From Bacillus thuringiensis (GTDB lineage: Bacteria; Bacillota; Bacilli; Bacillales; Bacillaceae_G), in assembly GCF_022095615.2 (NCBI RefSeq), contig NZ_CP155562.1, positions 13,353-77,352 on the forward strand: a stretch of DNA of 64,000 nt, given 5' to 3'. The translations under genes were made by a program, and so were the position numbers. Positions 18,379 to 26,561 of the stretch are shown piece after piece (position 1 is the first letter of the stretch; every line of letters starts with the position of its first letter). The notes under the pieces were generated by a model, which saw nothing but the letters and a program-made list of their open reading frames with translations, was not told the DNA's origin and did no database searches.

Positions 18379-19314
18379 TTAAGTAGATTTCTCCATATCG
18401 CTCCAAAACACTACATAACGATGTAGGGCTTCAATGCTTTTTAAACCAAGATGTAACTTGATCTCTACCGGCGTCATTCCTTTTTGTAAGGCATTTAGTA
18501 TCCAACGATTCCGTAACGTTGTAGGAGTAACGTGGATACTTGCACGTTTAATTTCTTTTTGAAGCATCCTTTGTACACCAATTTTCGTTAATGCTCCAGG
18601 AGCATCTTTCTCATAATTCCAACGAAATGTTTGTGGTCCGAAATCAAAAGCTACAAATAATGGATCGTTACTATGTTGTTTTGGCCGTATCGTTTCAGGA
18701 ATGTCATTTAAATAGTCTAGGACTAATTCTCTATCTTTTTTAGATAGCTTTACGGTGCGTTTAAACGCACTTGTTTGTCCTGGGGTAATAATACCTTCAC
18801 TAAGTTTTAAATCGTTCATGGATAGCGAAATAATGTCCTGAATAGATAAACCATACTTTAGCATGAAACGGACTAACAGGATATTTCGGTTCAAGATATG
18901 TATTCTTCCGGATGCCTGGTATTCTGATAATCCATCTAAACTTTTTATAGTGCGCATAAGTTTACGTATTTCCCTATCTGAAGCGAAATTTTTTGATGTA
19001 AGGGGTGGAGGGGCAACATCACTTTTTAAATCGCTTGTATTACCATGAAACTGTAAAAAGTTAATTACAACTCCTTTAATCCTTTTTATGTTAGATATAG
19101 ACGCTCCACGATCTCTTTTAAGAGCATTTAAGAAACTAAACAATGTATTTGTATCGAAAGATTGAAAGACTTCTTGAGAAGGGGATGGGTGTCTTTTTTT
19201 GATCCAGGAGACAAAAATAGATAGATCGTATTGGTATCTTTGGAGAGTAGATTCTTTGCGCCCGCGACTCTTAAGTGAAGACAAAAACATGCTGACACTT
19301 GTTTCGTATTTCAT
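18379..19314 (-). CDS. Tyrosine-recombinase-like protein with degenerate active site
   Basis: 311 aa from MKYETSVSMF; AGAGG lies 9 bases upstream. Fold features of phage integrases: SAM-like N-domain (YETSVSMFLSSLKSRGRKESTLQRYQYDLSIFVSWI), catalytic-domain outline (MLKYGLSIQDIISLSMNDL; HVTPTTLRNRWILNALQKG; LHLGLKSIEALHRYVVF). The final Tyr and the Arg of the H-x-x-R box are present, but the first Arg is Ser (YGLS), the box His is Thr (TTLR) and the GH of box III is GL. It may be a DNA-binding or architectural protein, not an active recombinase. It lies beside the partition operon, so a role in plasmid dimer control or maintenance is possible. Confidence 0.7.
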   Translation of the reverse strand: MKYETSVSMFLSSLKSRGRKESTLQRYQYDLSIFVSWIKKRHPSPSQEVFQSFDTNTLFSFLNALKRDRGASISNIKRIKGVVINFLQFHGNTSDLKSDVAPPPLTSKNFASDREIRKLMRTIKSLDGLSEYQASGRIHILNRNILLVRFMLKYGLSIQDIISLSMNDLKLSEGIITPGQTSAFKRTVKLSKKDRELVLDYLNDIPETIRPKQHSNDPLFVAFDFGPQTFRWNYEKDAPGALTKIGVQRMLQKEIKRASIHVTPTTLRNRWILNALQKGMTPVEIKLHLGLKSIEALHRYVVFWSDMEKST

Positions 19315-19353
19315 TTCTATATACCTCTCTTTTCTAAAAATCGTGTACCGCAA

Positions 19354-20149
19354 TTATACGCCGAAAATCTTACATAATGCAATAGGGGGTTCTTGTCTCT
19401 TTTATGTTCTCCTTCTTCTTTTCTTGTTTTTTTCGTCGCGAAACATCATCTAAAAGAATGAGGGGATGTGTTTTCTTTACTCCTGATCATAGGTTATTTT
19501 AGTTCCATTACGTGGTTAGTTCTGAAAATTCAATTTATTTTTAATACGAATGTTTCATAAGTACATTTAACCCTTTATTCGCATTAATATCGAAGTGGAT
19601 CAGTGATGAAAACATCAATTTCTCAAATAATACCTTCGATATTTCAAACAGAATACACTAAGGAATAAGTTTAGAATATATTTAAGAATTACTTATGGAA
19701 TTACTATAGAAATGAATAGAATAGCTATAGGAATAGGCGTAAGAATACTTGTAAATTAGTTCTGTGCCTATTCCTATAGCTATTCTATACTAAAATCCTA
19801 TTATATCAAGGTAGATTCTAATTCTTATAAAGATCAAGATTACTGAAGTTATCCTTGAGATAGTAACTGTATTCTACGAATACTGTAACTAATCGAAAGG
19901 CTATTAGTCTTTTAACTACAGTAAATCCGCGGCGGCCGGCAGCCCATTCATTCCATATTCCATCATCCAAATCCAACTCAACATCTTTCGTATTTCGGTA
20001 CGAAACACCATCCATCGTTCCTGGCATATAATATATATCACATAGCTTGTACATATATATTATCTCTGTATATATCCTACCTATATAACTGATCTCTAGA
20101 TCACACTATAATATTATGTCAGCTGTCCTCACTATTACCCTCTCATAAA
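19354..20149. other. Long intergenic region with a 22-bp stem-loop; no convincing gene
   Basis: AT-rich spacer between the converging/diverging recombinase and parR ends. It holds the perfect hairpin listed next. A 78-codon minus-strand frame at 19818-20054 (IWNEWAAGRRGF) has no ribosome binding site and no recognisable family, so I do not call it a gene. Confidence 0.5.
19716..19788. repeat. Perfect 22-bp inverted repeat, 29-base loop
   Basis: Arms 19716-19737 (ATAGAATAGCTATAGGAATA...) and 19767-19788 are exact complements. There is no T-run on either side, so a simple terminator is unlikely. Such large hairpins near plasmid maintenance genes can be recombination or replication sites, but nothing here proves it. 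Confidence 0.75.
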
Positions 20150-20186
20150 AAAATGCTAGTTGCCCTTTACGGACAACTAGCATTTT
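20150..20186 (-). terminator. Terminator of the parMR operon
   Basis: Perfect 13-bp stem AAAATGCTAGTTG / CAACTAGCATTTT with an 11-base loop, A-rich and T-rich arms. It lies about 100 bases downstream of parR on the minus strand. Confidence 0.75.
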
Positions 20187-20288
20187 CACTTCAATATCCC
20201 TGTACTTTTTTTGTTCATAATCTTGTACATATATCTCGTATGGATCATGACCAATTACATTTCTGTTTAATAGTTTTGATGCACATAT

Positions 20289-20717
20289 TCAAACAATATT
20301 ATCGCGATTTACAGCACCAAATATATTCGGTGCTGATGTTTCTTGTTTCACTTCTTCTTTTGTTTCTTCTTTAATTGATTCCTCTTTTTTTACAGATTCA
20401 CCTTTTGAGGGTTCAATATTTTGAACAGAAGGTTGTTCAGTGATCACTTTAGAAACAACTGTATTATCTTGTAATAAATTTTTCATTTTGTTGAACTCTT
20501 GATAAAATTCATCTTTCATCAACAAATCTCTATGCATTTCTTGCTGTGCTTCAAAGCTTTTTACGTCTAACGTTCCATATTGTTTTATAAAAAACTTTAT
20601 TAAAGTAAATAACGATTCACCTATATTATCTTGATTTTCGTACCAATCCCAAAATTCCGGATCATTTACTTTTTTTAGTTTCCATCCATATTGTTCTGGT
20701 TTTGTTTTTGCCTTCAT
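20289..20717 (-). CDS. parR: ParR-like centromere-binding adaptor of the actin-type partition system
   Basis: 142 aa, 14 bases downstream of the ParM-like gene on the same strand, the usual parM-parR order. The N-terminal half (WKLKKVNDPEFWDWYENQDNIGESLFTLIKFF) would hold the DNA-binding fold. The middle is Glu/Lys-rich and the C-terminus (SAPNIFGAVNR) is short and conserved-looking, the part that in ParR proteins touches the filament. Identification rests mainly on gene order, size and charge pattern. It resembles what I remember of the B. thuringiensis pBMB67 ParR, but I could not check. Confidence 0.75.
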   Translation of the reverse strand: MKAKTKPEQYGWKLKKVNDPEFWDWYENQDNIGESLFTLIKFFIKQYGTLDVKSFEAQQEMHRDLLMKDEFYQEFNKMKNLLQDNTVVSKVITEQPSVQNIEPSKGESVKKEESIKEETKEEVKQETSAPNIFGAVNRDNIV

Positions 20718-20731
20718 AATTTAACACCAAC

Positions 20732-21925
20732 CTAAACTAACACTTCTTTTTCTAGTACATCTAAGCCTTCAATATTCATGTCAACAGCATATTCAGCCGG
20801 AATCCATAGTAATTCTAATTTATTTCTTTTACAGAACGATACTAACTCTTTTTCCAAATCTTCTTCTAGTGCAATTGATCCTCCTCCATAAATTGCAATG
20901 ACTTCGGCTTCACTGGCTGTATTATTTCTATATTTATTACGAATATCGCGCAAAATATTCTCAGCTTGAACATAACGAGTCTCATAGAAAAACTCTTTAG
21001 CTTCTTGATGGAATTTGTGTTCCTCATGTAATAAAATCTCAGCAAATTGTTGACGGGTAATTTCTCCAACCCCTGGTCTGTTATTCTGTAAAAGTTTTAT
21101 CGCTTCTAACAAAGCATGTCCGATACCTCGACGTTCACCTGTGCATGAATCAGGTTTAGGATTTAATCCTTCTGTATAAATGTACTCTGTTGTACCATCA
21201 CCAATATCAACATGCAGGATTTTCTTTGCTGAAAACACTTCGAGTTTTAACATTTTTTGGATTTCTTCTTCGGTATATTTTAGTTCTTGTTTACAAAATT
21301 CCACGTATTTTCTAAACATCTTATTCTCACCATCAGCAATCGCGCGAATCATTCGATACAATGGAGGAATCCCCTCACGAGTAACAGTTACTTGTTCAAA
21401 ACTAACTGTTACAGTCACCTTCTCTTCAGCAACATCTACAATTGCAATGTGTGGCTTTTCTACTAATCGTTTTTCTAATACTCTAGCGTGTTCTGGTTTC
21501 CATTCACTTGCTGGTATAGCTGTAGTTAGCTTTACTTTTACATCAAGTGTTGCTGGTAAGGTGTTAGTTTCTCCAAATTCCTTTTGGATTGCCTTTGCAG
21601 CTACAATACTAACTAAATGAATAATCGGTAGATCATCTTCATGTTTTCCACCTTCTTCAATATCCATTGTTGTTGTATCCTTAGCAAAATTCATCGCACG
21701 TTTGCCAACTAAAAATTGACCACTACGCTTTATTGTATTGCTTGTAATATGTACCTGTAATTCATCTAGTAAATTCACAACACATTTTTCAATATTTGTT
21801 TCACTTGGATCAAGAGGTTTAAACAAACGTTTGTATACACTAGGTACTTTTTCAATCTTATCTTCAATTTTGAACTTAACTTTACTATTTCCAATATCCG
21901 CTTTTAAGTTAAACATCATACTCAT
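20732..21925 (-). CDS. parM: ParM-like plasmid-segregating actin homologue
   Basis: 397 aa from ATG at 21925, eight bases after AAGGAGATG. ATPase-fold motifs of the actin/Hsp70 family: LKADIGNSKVKF (phosphate 1), ILHVDIGDGTTEYIY (phosphate 2), IAIYGGGSIALE (adenosine motif), and PATLDVKVKLTTAIPASEW in subdomain I. It would polymerise into filaments that push or pull plasmid copies apart, with ParR linking it to the centromere. The type recalls the nanotubule-forming ParM known from B. thuringiensis. The candidate centromere and a promoter lie directly upstream. Confidence 0.88.
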   Translation of the reverse strand: MSMMFNLKADIGNSKVKFKIEDKIEKVPSVYKRLFKPLDPSETNIEKCVVNLLDELQVHITSNTIKRSGQFLVGKRAMNFAKDTTTMDIEEGGKHEDDLPIIHLVSIVAAKAIQKEFGETNTLPATLDVKVKLTTAIPASEWKPEHARVLEKRLVEKPHIAIVDVAEEKVTVTVSFEQVTVTREGIPPLYRMIRAIADGENKMFRKYVEFCKQELKYTEEEIQKMLKLEVFSAKKILHVDIGDGTTEYIYTEGLNPKPDSCTGERRGIGHALLEAIKLLQNNRPGVGEITRQQFAEILLHEEHKFHQEAKEFFYETRYVQAENILRDIRNKYRNNTASEAEVIAIYGGGSIALEEDLEKELVSFCKRNKLELLWIPAEYAVDMNIEGLDVLEKEVLV

Positions 21926-21997
21926 AAAACACATCTCCTTTTGTTTACTATTCCATTACTATATGAATATTTTCCAAAACCTTATTGGTTATAAAAA

Positions 21998-22113
21998 GAT
22001 TACTTTTTGATACCTTATTGTAATTGTAACACGATCCTTTGGGTGATGCAACAAAAAATGCAATAAAATCACCAAAAGATTACCAGGGGATTACTTTTTG
22101 ATACCTTTATTGT
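21998..22113. repeat. Candidate parC centromere: direct repeats flanking the parMR promoter
   Basis: A 24/25-base direct repeat beginning GATTACTTTTTGATACC occurs at 21998-22021 and 22089-22113. Between the copies is an inverted repeat (GGGTGATGCA ... TGCAATAAAATCACC) surrounding the promoter. ParR-type adaptors bind repeats upstream of parM, so this is the natural candidate site for partition and autoregulation. Confidence 0.65.
22023..22051 (-). promoter_or_regulatory. parMR promoter
   Basis: On the minus strand TTGCAT and TACAAT are separated by exactly 17 bases, a good sigma-A match, about 100 bases upstream of the parM start and inside the putative parC repeats. Confidence 0.7.
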
Positions 22114-22451
22114 GACTAATAAGTGTTTTATTTGTTATTTTTCCGTAACCTTTCGGCGAGAGGGTGTTTTCGCATTATGTTTTAGGTATCTTTCTGGTTA
22201 TGATTTGTATGTCAGTTGTAAAGTGGGCAGATTATATGAAAATCCGTGGGATATGGACGATCGTTGTTACAACAAATTGAAACATTTGGGTGTGACAGTG
22301 TCTAATAAACTTTGTTATAAACTTCTAGATTTGGTTGTAACAGTTTTTTGTACTTTTATAAGGAAGAATCACTGATTTTGTTGAAAATCGAAAACAGACT
22401 ATTTAGCGAAGTTTAGGGAGGATGTGTAGGTTTGATATTTATATGCACTAA
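22114..22451. other. Intergenic region upstream of IS232; no convincing gene
   Basis: An 87-codon plus-strand frame (22112-22375) lacks a ribosome binding site and has an implausible composition, so it is not called. Scattered GTTGTAAC/GTTACAAC motifs occur around 22265-22345. ATTTAGCGAAGTTTAGGGA at 22401-22419 has a close relative just beyond IS232 (24652-24672). Confidence 0.45.
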
Positions 22452-22549
22452 TATTGGGTATAAATGCTAACTTAAATATGTACATTAACGCTTGAATAAA
22501 TATGTACATTTTCAATTGGATTCTCCATACTGACTCTGAGGTGGTTAGT

Positions 22550-23845
22550 ATGTATATTAAGCTAGATATTCAAACAGAATTTGAGGTTAAAAGTCTTTCA
22601 GACTTACCAAATTTTAAAAAACTAATGGGGAACTTAAAAATGAAGATAAATAAAAGTCAATTAGCCAGAGAATTGAATGTGGATCGGCGTACCATAGATA
22701 AGTATTTGAATGGTTTTACACCAAAAGGGACAAAAAATAAAACATCGAAAATCGATACATATTATGAAGTGATTGCAGCTCTTTTATCTAGTGATTCTAA
22801 ACAAATCTTCTACTACAAACGAGTGTTATGGCAGTATCTAACAGACAATCACGGTTTAAAATGTTCACAGTCTGCATTTCGTGCTTATATTAATAGAAAG
22901 CCTGAATTTAGAACATATTTTGATGAGGGGAAGCGTATTTTATCAGGTCATTCAGTGGGTGTCCGTTATGAGACACCTCCAGGAGAACAAGCTCAATTAG
23001 ATTGGAAAGAAAGCATACGATTTGAAACCAAAAGTGGCGAAATCGTATATGTGAATGTAGCTGTACTTTTATTGTCCTACTCGAGATTTAAAGTTTTTCA
23101 TTTGAATATTTCAAAATCACAAAGTGTTTTAATGTCATTTATGACAGAGGCATTTGAAATGTTTGGTGGTGTACCGAAGGTAATTGTCACGGATAATATG
23201 AAGACGGTAATGGATGAAGCTCGAACAGAACACTTTACAGGAACGATTAACAATAAGTTTGCCCAATTCGCTCAAGATTTTGGATTTAAGGTACAACCTT
23301 GTATCGCAGGGCGACCAAATACCAAAGGGAAAGTAGAAGCGCCAATGAAACTTCTAGACGAAATTCATGCTTATCAAGGAAGATTCACTTTTGAAGAATT
23401 ACATGAATTTGTGCAAAAATTATGTGCAAGAATTAATCAAACATTTCATCAAGGGACTGGTAAGATTCCAGTGTTTGCCCTAAAACAGGAAAAGAATCTC
23501 CTACAACCACTCCCGAAGAGCGCGATAAGAGATTCCTATATGATTAAGCATAAACTTGTAAAAGTTAATACATCAGGCATGATATCTTACAAATCGAATC
23601 AATACTCAGTTCCAGCTGAATATCAAGGTAAAACCGTCGGTTTACAAGTATATGATAATCAAATATATGTTTATCATAACATGAAGTTAATTGTACAACA
23701 TAAAATCAGCCAATCTAAGCTCAATTATAAAGAAGAACATTATAAAAAAGCATTGGCTAAGTCACTACCTAAATATCCGAACATTGACAATTTGGCGAAA
23801 CAAAATTTATCAGTAATTGGTGAGGTATATAGAAATGAAGAATAG
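22550..23845 (+). CDS. istA: IS232 transposase IstA (IS21 family)
   Basis: 431 aa from the ATG preceded by GAGGTGGTTAG; this length equals the known IS232 product. N-terminal helix-turn-helix (MKINKSQLARELNVDRRTIDKYLNG), DDE integrase core: PGEQAQLDWKES (first Asp), FGGVPKVIVTDNMKTVM (second Asp), RPNTKGKVEAPMKLLDE (Glu). C-terminal beta-barrel-like segment (VSPAEYQGKTVGLQVYDNQIYVYH region). It makes the DNA breaks and joins; it works with IstB. Its stop overlaps the istB start by 11 bases, suggesting translational coupling. Confidence 0.95.
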   Translation: MYIKLDIQTEFEVKSLSDLPNFKKLMGNLKMKINKSQLARELNVDRRTIDKYLNGFTPKGTKNKTSKIDTYYEVIAALLSSDSKQIFYYKRVLWQYLTDNHGLKCSQSAFRAYINRKPEFRTYFDEGKRILSGHSVGVRYETPPGEQAQLDWKESIRFETKSGEIVYVNVAVLLLSYSRFKVFHLNISKSQSVLMSFMTEAFEMFGGVPKVIVTDNMKTVMDEARTEHFTGTINNKFAQFAQDFGFKVQPCIAGRPNTKGKVEAPMKLLDEIHAYQGRFTFEELHEFVQKLCARINQTFHQGTGKIPVFALKQEKNLLQPLPKSAIRDSYMIKHKLVKVNTSGMISYKSNQYSVPAEYQGKTVGLQVYDNQIYVYHNMKLIVQHKISQSKLNYKEEHYKKALAKSLPKYPNIDNLAKQNLSVIGEVYRNEE

Positions 23846-24587
23846 CTATCAACAATTAACAACAAACCTAGAGTATTTAAAATTAAAACAAATGGCACAA
23901 CATTTAGGTGACGTAGTCGATTTTAGCATTAATAATGAATTATCCTTCGTAGAGACACTTGTTAAACTGACAAACTATGAGATTGATGTACGAGAACAAA
24001 ATATGATTCATTCTATGGTGAAAATGGGCGCATTTCCTCATAGAAAGGAGGTTGATGAGTTTGATTTCGAATTCCAGCCGAGTATTAATAAACAACAAAT
24101 CTTAGATTTTATTTCTCTACGTTTCTTAGAGCAACAAGAAAACATAGTATTTTTAGGACCTAGTGGTGTTGGTAAGACCCATTTGGCCACGTCTATTGGT
24201 ATAGCAGCAGCTAAAAAGCGAACAAGTACTTATTTTATTAAATGTCATGATTTACTTCAAAATTTAAAACGTGCCAAGATTGAGAATCGCCTAGAATCTC
24301 GTTTAAAGCACTATACAAAATACAAATTACTTATTATTGATGAAATTGGGTACTTGCCTATTGATCCGGAGGATGCAAAATTATTCTTTCAATTAATCGA
24401 TATGCGTTATGAAAAGCGTAGTACCATCCTAACGACCAATATCAACTTCAAGTCTTGGGACGAAGTATTCCAGGACCCTAAACTCGCCAATGCCATACTA
24501 GATCGTGTCTTACATCATGCCACGGTGGTCAGTATTGTAGGACAATCCTATCGAATTAAAGATCATTTTAGCAAAGAAAATGATTGA
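23835..24587 (+). CDS. istB: IS232 helper ATPase IstB
   Basis: 250 aa from ATG at 23835, preceded by GGTGAGGTA. AAA+ protein related to DnaC: Walker A FLGPSGVGKTHLA near residue 108, Walker B LLIIDEIGYLPI, sensor ILTTNINF, arginine-rich end LDRVLHHATVVSIVGQSYRIKD. It assembles on target DNA and stimulates IstA. Overlaps istA by 11 bases. Confidence 0.95.
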   Translation: MKNSYQQLTTNLEYLKLKQMAQHLGDVVDFSINNELSFVETLVKLTNYEIDVREQNMIHSMVKMGAFPHRKEVDEFDFEFQPSINKQQILDFISLRFLEQQENIVFLGPSGVGKTHLATSIGIAAAKKRTSTYFIKCHDLLQNLKRAKIENRLESRLKHYTKYKLLIIDEIGYLPIDPEDAKLFFQLIDMRYEKRSTILTTNINFKSWDEVFQDPKLANAILDRVLHHATVVSIVGQSYRIKDHFSKEND

Positions 24588-24640
24588 TTTTGTACATGCT
24601 TAAACAAGCGAAAATGTACATGTTTATCTTGACATTTACA

Positions 24641-25014
24641 TATTGGGTGTCTATTTTAGCGAGGATTAGGGAAACAGTAGGGAGAATGACAAAAGGTGTT
24701 TAAAAAAATTTGATGAATTATGATAAGATTCTTTTATTTAATAAATCTTGTTTTAAAAATTAAAACCATTAAATACATTAGAAATTAAAAATGGCACTTA
24801 ACCCTTACTCTAACAAGAAGTTTGATTTTTTTTCTTAGTAGTTATTTGGTAGAAACAAAGGAGGTATCTGAATTTTCGGTTCATTTATTGCGGCAATTTT
24901 AGTAGGTTATCTTTTTATGTTTTTCCATTATATGCTAAAAATTAACTGTTATTTTTAATTGATTTGGATGTGAAGTATGAGAGGTATTTAGGAAATAATA
25001 TAAGCGCATGACAA
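24641..25014. other. AT-rich intergenic region between IS232 and the candidate rep gene
   Basis: Begins with the TATTGGG target duplication. Holds CTATTTTAGCGAGGATTAGGGA (24651-24672), a near copy of the repeat upstream of IS232. A possible tiny hydrophobic frame after AAAGGAGG near 24860 lacks a standard start codon. No other structure seen. Confidence 0.45.
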
Positions 25015-25051
25015 ATAGCCTTGTTTTGCTATAATTTTTAAACAAGGCTAT
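25015..25051 (-). terminator. Terminator of the candidate replication gene
   Basis: 12-bp perfect stem ATAGCCTTGTTT / AAACAAGGCTAT with a 13-base loop, 24 bases beyond the stop codon on the minus strand. Confidence 0.75.
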
Positions 25052-25074
25052 AAAAATGGCGATTTTAAGCAAGA

Positions 25075-26013
25075 TTATTCCCCTTTGATAAAATCGTAAA
25101 TTATTAACTTTTGTTTTGGTTTTGATAAAGATGAAACATATTTTTCAGCTTCTTCTTTTTTACGTTTTAAATAAGATTTATAGTTTTGGCTAAATATTTC
25201 AATGAAATAAGCAGCATTACTCTTATCAGCTTTACTAGCTTCAAAACGATCGGCAGCTTGTCTGAAGAAATACCAAGCATCTCTGTCGATATCTGGTGGC
25301 ATTCTATTTGCAATTGCATATGCATCTTTTTCAGACAGATTAGTAAATGGAGAACTCATAATATAGTGCCATGCTCTTTGTTGATCTTTACTTAAATATT
25401 CATTGAAATCTTCTTTTCTAGCAAAATAGTCTTTAGGTTCTTCACTTTGTTCATTAGCTTCTTCTTGTTTTGGATCTGTATCTACTTGTTCGTCTGTAAC
25501 TTCTTCTTTTTTTTCTTTTAATAGAGTCCACTTGGATATTAGGTTTGAGATAGTTTCTGTTATCTCAATTGCTAGATGCCATTTGTGTTTAAAGTAATCT
25601 ATGATTTTTTGATAATTATTATGTATTGTTAAAATGTATACAGAAGGACCTTTCTTTCCAGCTTTACGATTTCTAATTTGGTGGCAGATACCAAGTTTTT
25701 CTAGCCAAGAAAGAGTTTCATTGATAAGGGGTTTTGAAATTCCCGCTTTTTGGGCTATCACATCCTGTTTCACACAAGAAAAACCTTCGTGAACAAGATA
25801 AGATAAAATTGTTTCAAGTCCTTTGTACTTACGAGGAGTTTGTAAAGAAATGTCTTCAGTAGTAAAGCCCTGGTCTTCTAAAAGAATGATATCAATCTCC
25901 TTTAGAATTTTTTTTACGGCTTTATTAATATTTCCTGGTTTAGTAGATATACGATCCAGTTGAGGACTTAGTTCTCGTTTTGCTTTGCTTAATATAAAAT
26001 TTTTTAATAACAC
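25075..26013 (-). CDS. Winged-helix protein, candidate plasmid replication initiator
   Basis: 312 aa. Central winged helix-turn-helix (CVKQDVIAQKAGISKPLINETLSWLEKLGICHQIRN with wing KGPSVYILT), a charged linker (EEVTDEQVDTDPKQEEANEQSEEP) and a helical C-domain (KDQQRAWHYIMSSPFTNLSEKDAYAIANRMPP). This two-domain plan with an acidic linker resembles Rep/DnaD-like initiators of large Bacillus plasmids. No other candidate initiator is in the window, and the gene lies near the partition locus. The alternative is a plasmid-borne transcription regulator. An upstream hairpin could control it. Confidence 0.5.
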   Translation of the reverse strand: MLLKNFILSKAKRELSPQLDRISTKPGNINKAVKKILKEIDIILLEDQGFTTEDISLQTPRKYKGLETILSYLVHEGFSCVKQDVIAQKAGISKPLINETLSWLEKLGICHQIRNRKAGKKGPSVYILTIHNNYQKIIDYFKHKWHLAIEITETISNLISKWTLLKEKKEEVTDEQVDTDPKQEEANEQSEEPKDYFARKEDFNEYLSKDQQRAWHYIMSSPFTNLSEKDAYAIANRMPPDIDRDAWYFFRQAADRFEASKADKSNAAYFIEIFSQNYKSYLKRKKEEAEKYVSSLSKPKQKLIIYDFIKGE

Positions 26014-26198
26014 GAAAAAACCTCCCTAATATTTCCAGCCCGATATCGGAAAATTAGCGAGTTTTTTATTCACAAAACTTCATTAGTTATGATATAATTT
26101 AACCATAATATTAATTTTGTAAAAAAACTCTGCTAACGTGGGTTTTCAATTGATCTAGTCGCCAAACTTCGAATCAATTGAAAACGGTGGGTGGAGTT
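26014..26198. promoter_or_regulatory. Leader/intergenic region with a large stem-loop upstream of the candidate rep gene
   Basis: Perfect 13-bp arms at 26142-26154 (GTTTTCAATTGAT) and 26173-26185, inside an outer imperfect stem AAAAAACTC / GAGTTTT. It could be a bidirectional terminator or an attenuator of the minus-strand rep candidate. A TTAGCGAG motif at 26053 resembles the repeats around IS232. Confidence 0.55.
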
Positions 26199-26441
26199 TT
26201 ATTTTTTGTCTTTTTTAAATGAATTGAACTTAATTTCCTGTTTATATGAAATAACTATATCATAAATCTCTTTTTTAATTATATATATTATGTTATATAT
26301 TCTATCTTTTTTTTTATGAAATATCAACCTAGTGACTAGGCTTGATTCTTCTGTTTGATTAATCTGGATTGAATTACCTTTTCTATATATCTTATTAAGG
26401 GAAATAAGGGGATTTCTACCTTTTGATTTAATAGAGTACAA
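26199..26441 (-). CDS. Possible 80-aa Lys/Ile-rich hypothetical protein
   Basis: Open frame ending at the large hairpin, which would be its terminator. TTG start without a visible ribosome binding site. Composition is AT-driven (many Ile, Lys, Tyr) and no motif is recognised. It may be a chance frame. Confidence 0.25.
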   Translation of the reverse strand: MYSIKSKGRNPLISLNKIYRKGNSIQINQTEESSLVTRLIFHKKKDRIYNIIYIIKKEIYDIVISYKQEIKFNSFKKDKK

Positions 26442-26561
26442 ATTATATAATGCTAAGATCTGATGAGCAGATTAATTATAATCTAGTATTTTTGTAAGAA
26501 AGAATACTTTTTATAGTTGGTGAGCTTTTTTTATTTAAATACATTTGGGGGGATAATAAAA

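Larger units (their letters stand above)
22459..24640 (+). mobile_element. IS232 (IS21 family), complete copy with 7-bp target duplication
   Basis: 2,182 bp. Target duplication TATTGGG at 22452-22458 and 24641-24647. The ends share the internal repeated motif ATGTACATT..CGCTTG, the usual multiple terminal repeats of IS21-type elements (left ATATGTACATTAACGCTTG, right complement of CATGTACATTTTCGCTTG). Two overlapping genes, istA (431 codons) and istB (250 codons), agree with published IS232 dimensions. Confidence 0.95.

Noticed and set aside
18379..19314. Calling this gene an active phage integrase with an attachment site
   Set aside because: Catalytic residues are altered and no att-like direct repeats were found near it.
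19818..20054. 78-codon minus-strand frame with GIWNEWAAGRRGF
   Set aside because: No ribosome binding site, no recognised family and it lies in a gene-poor spacer; kept only as part of the intergenic entry.
22112..22375. 87-codon plus-strand frame in the region before IS232
   Set aside because: No ribosome binding site, Cys/Phe-rich chance composition, and it starts within the parC repeats.
24858..24960. AAAGGAGG followed by a hydrophobic frame (FGSFIAAILVGYLFMFFHYM)
   Set aside because: No ATG, GTG or TTG at a suitable distance; only an ATT could start it, which I cannot support.
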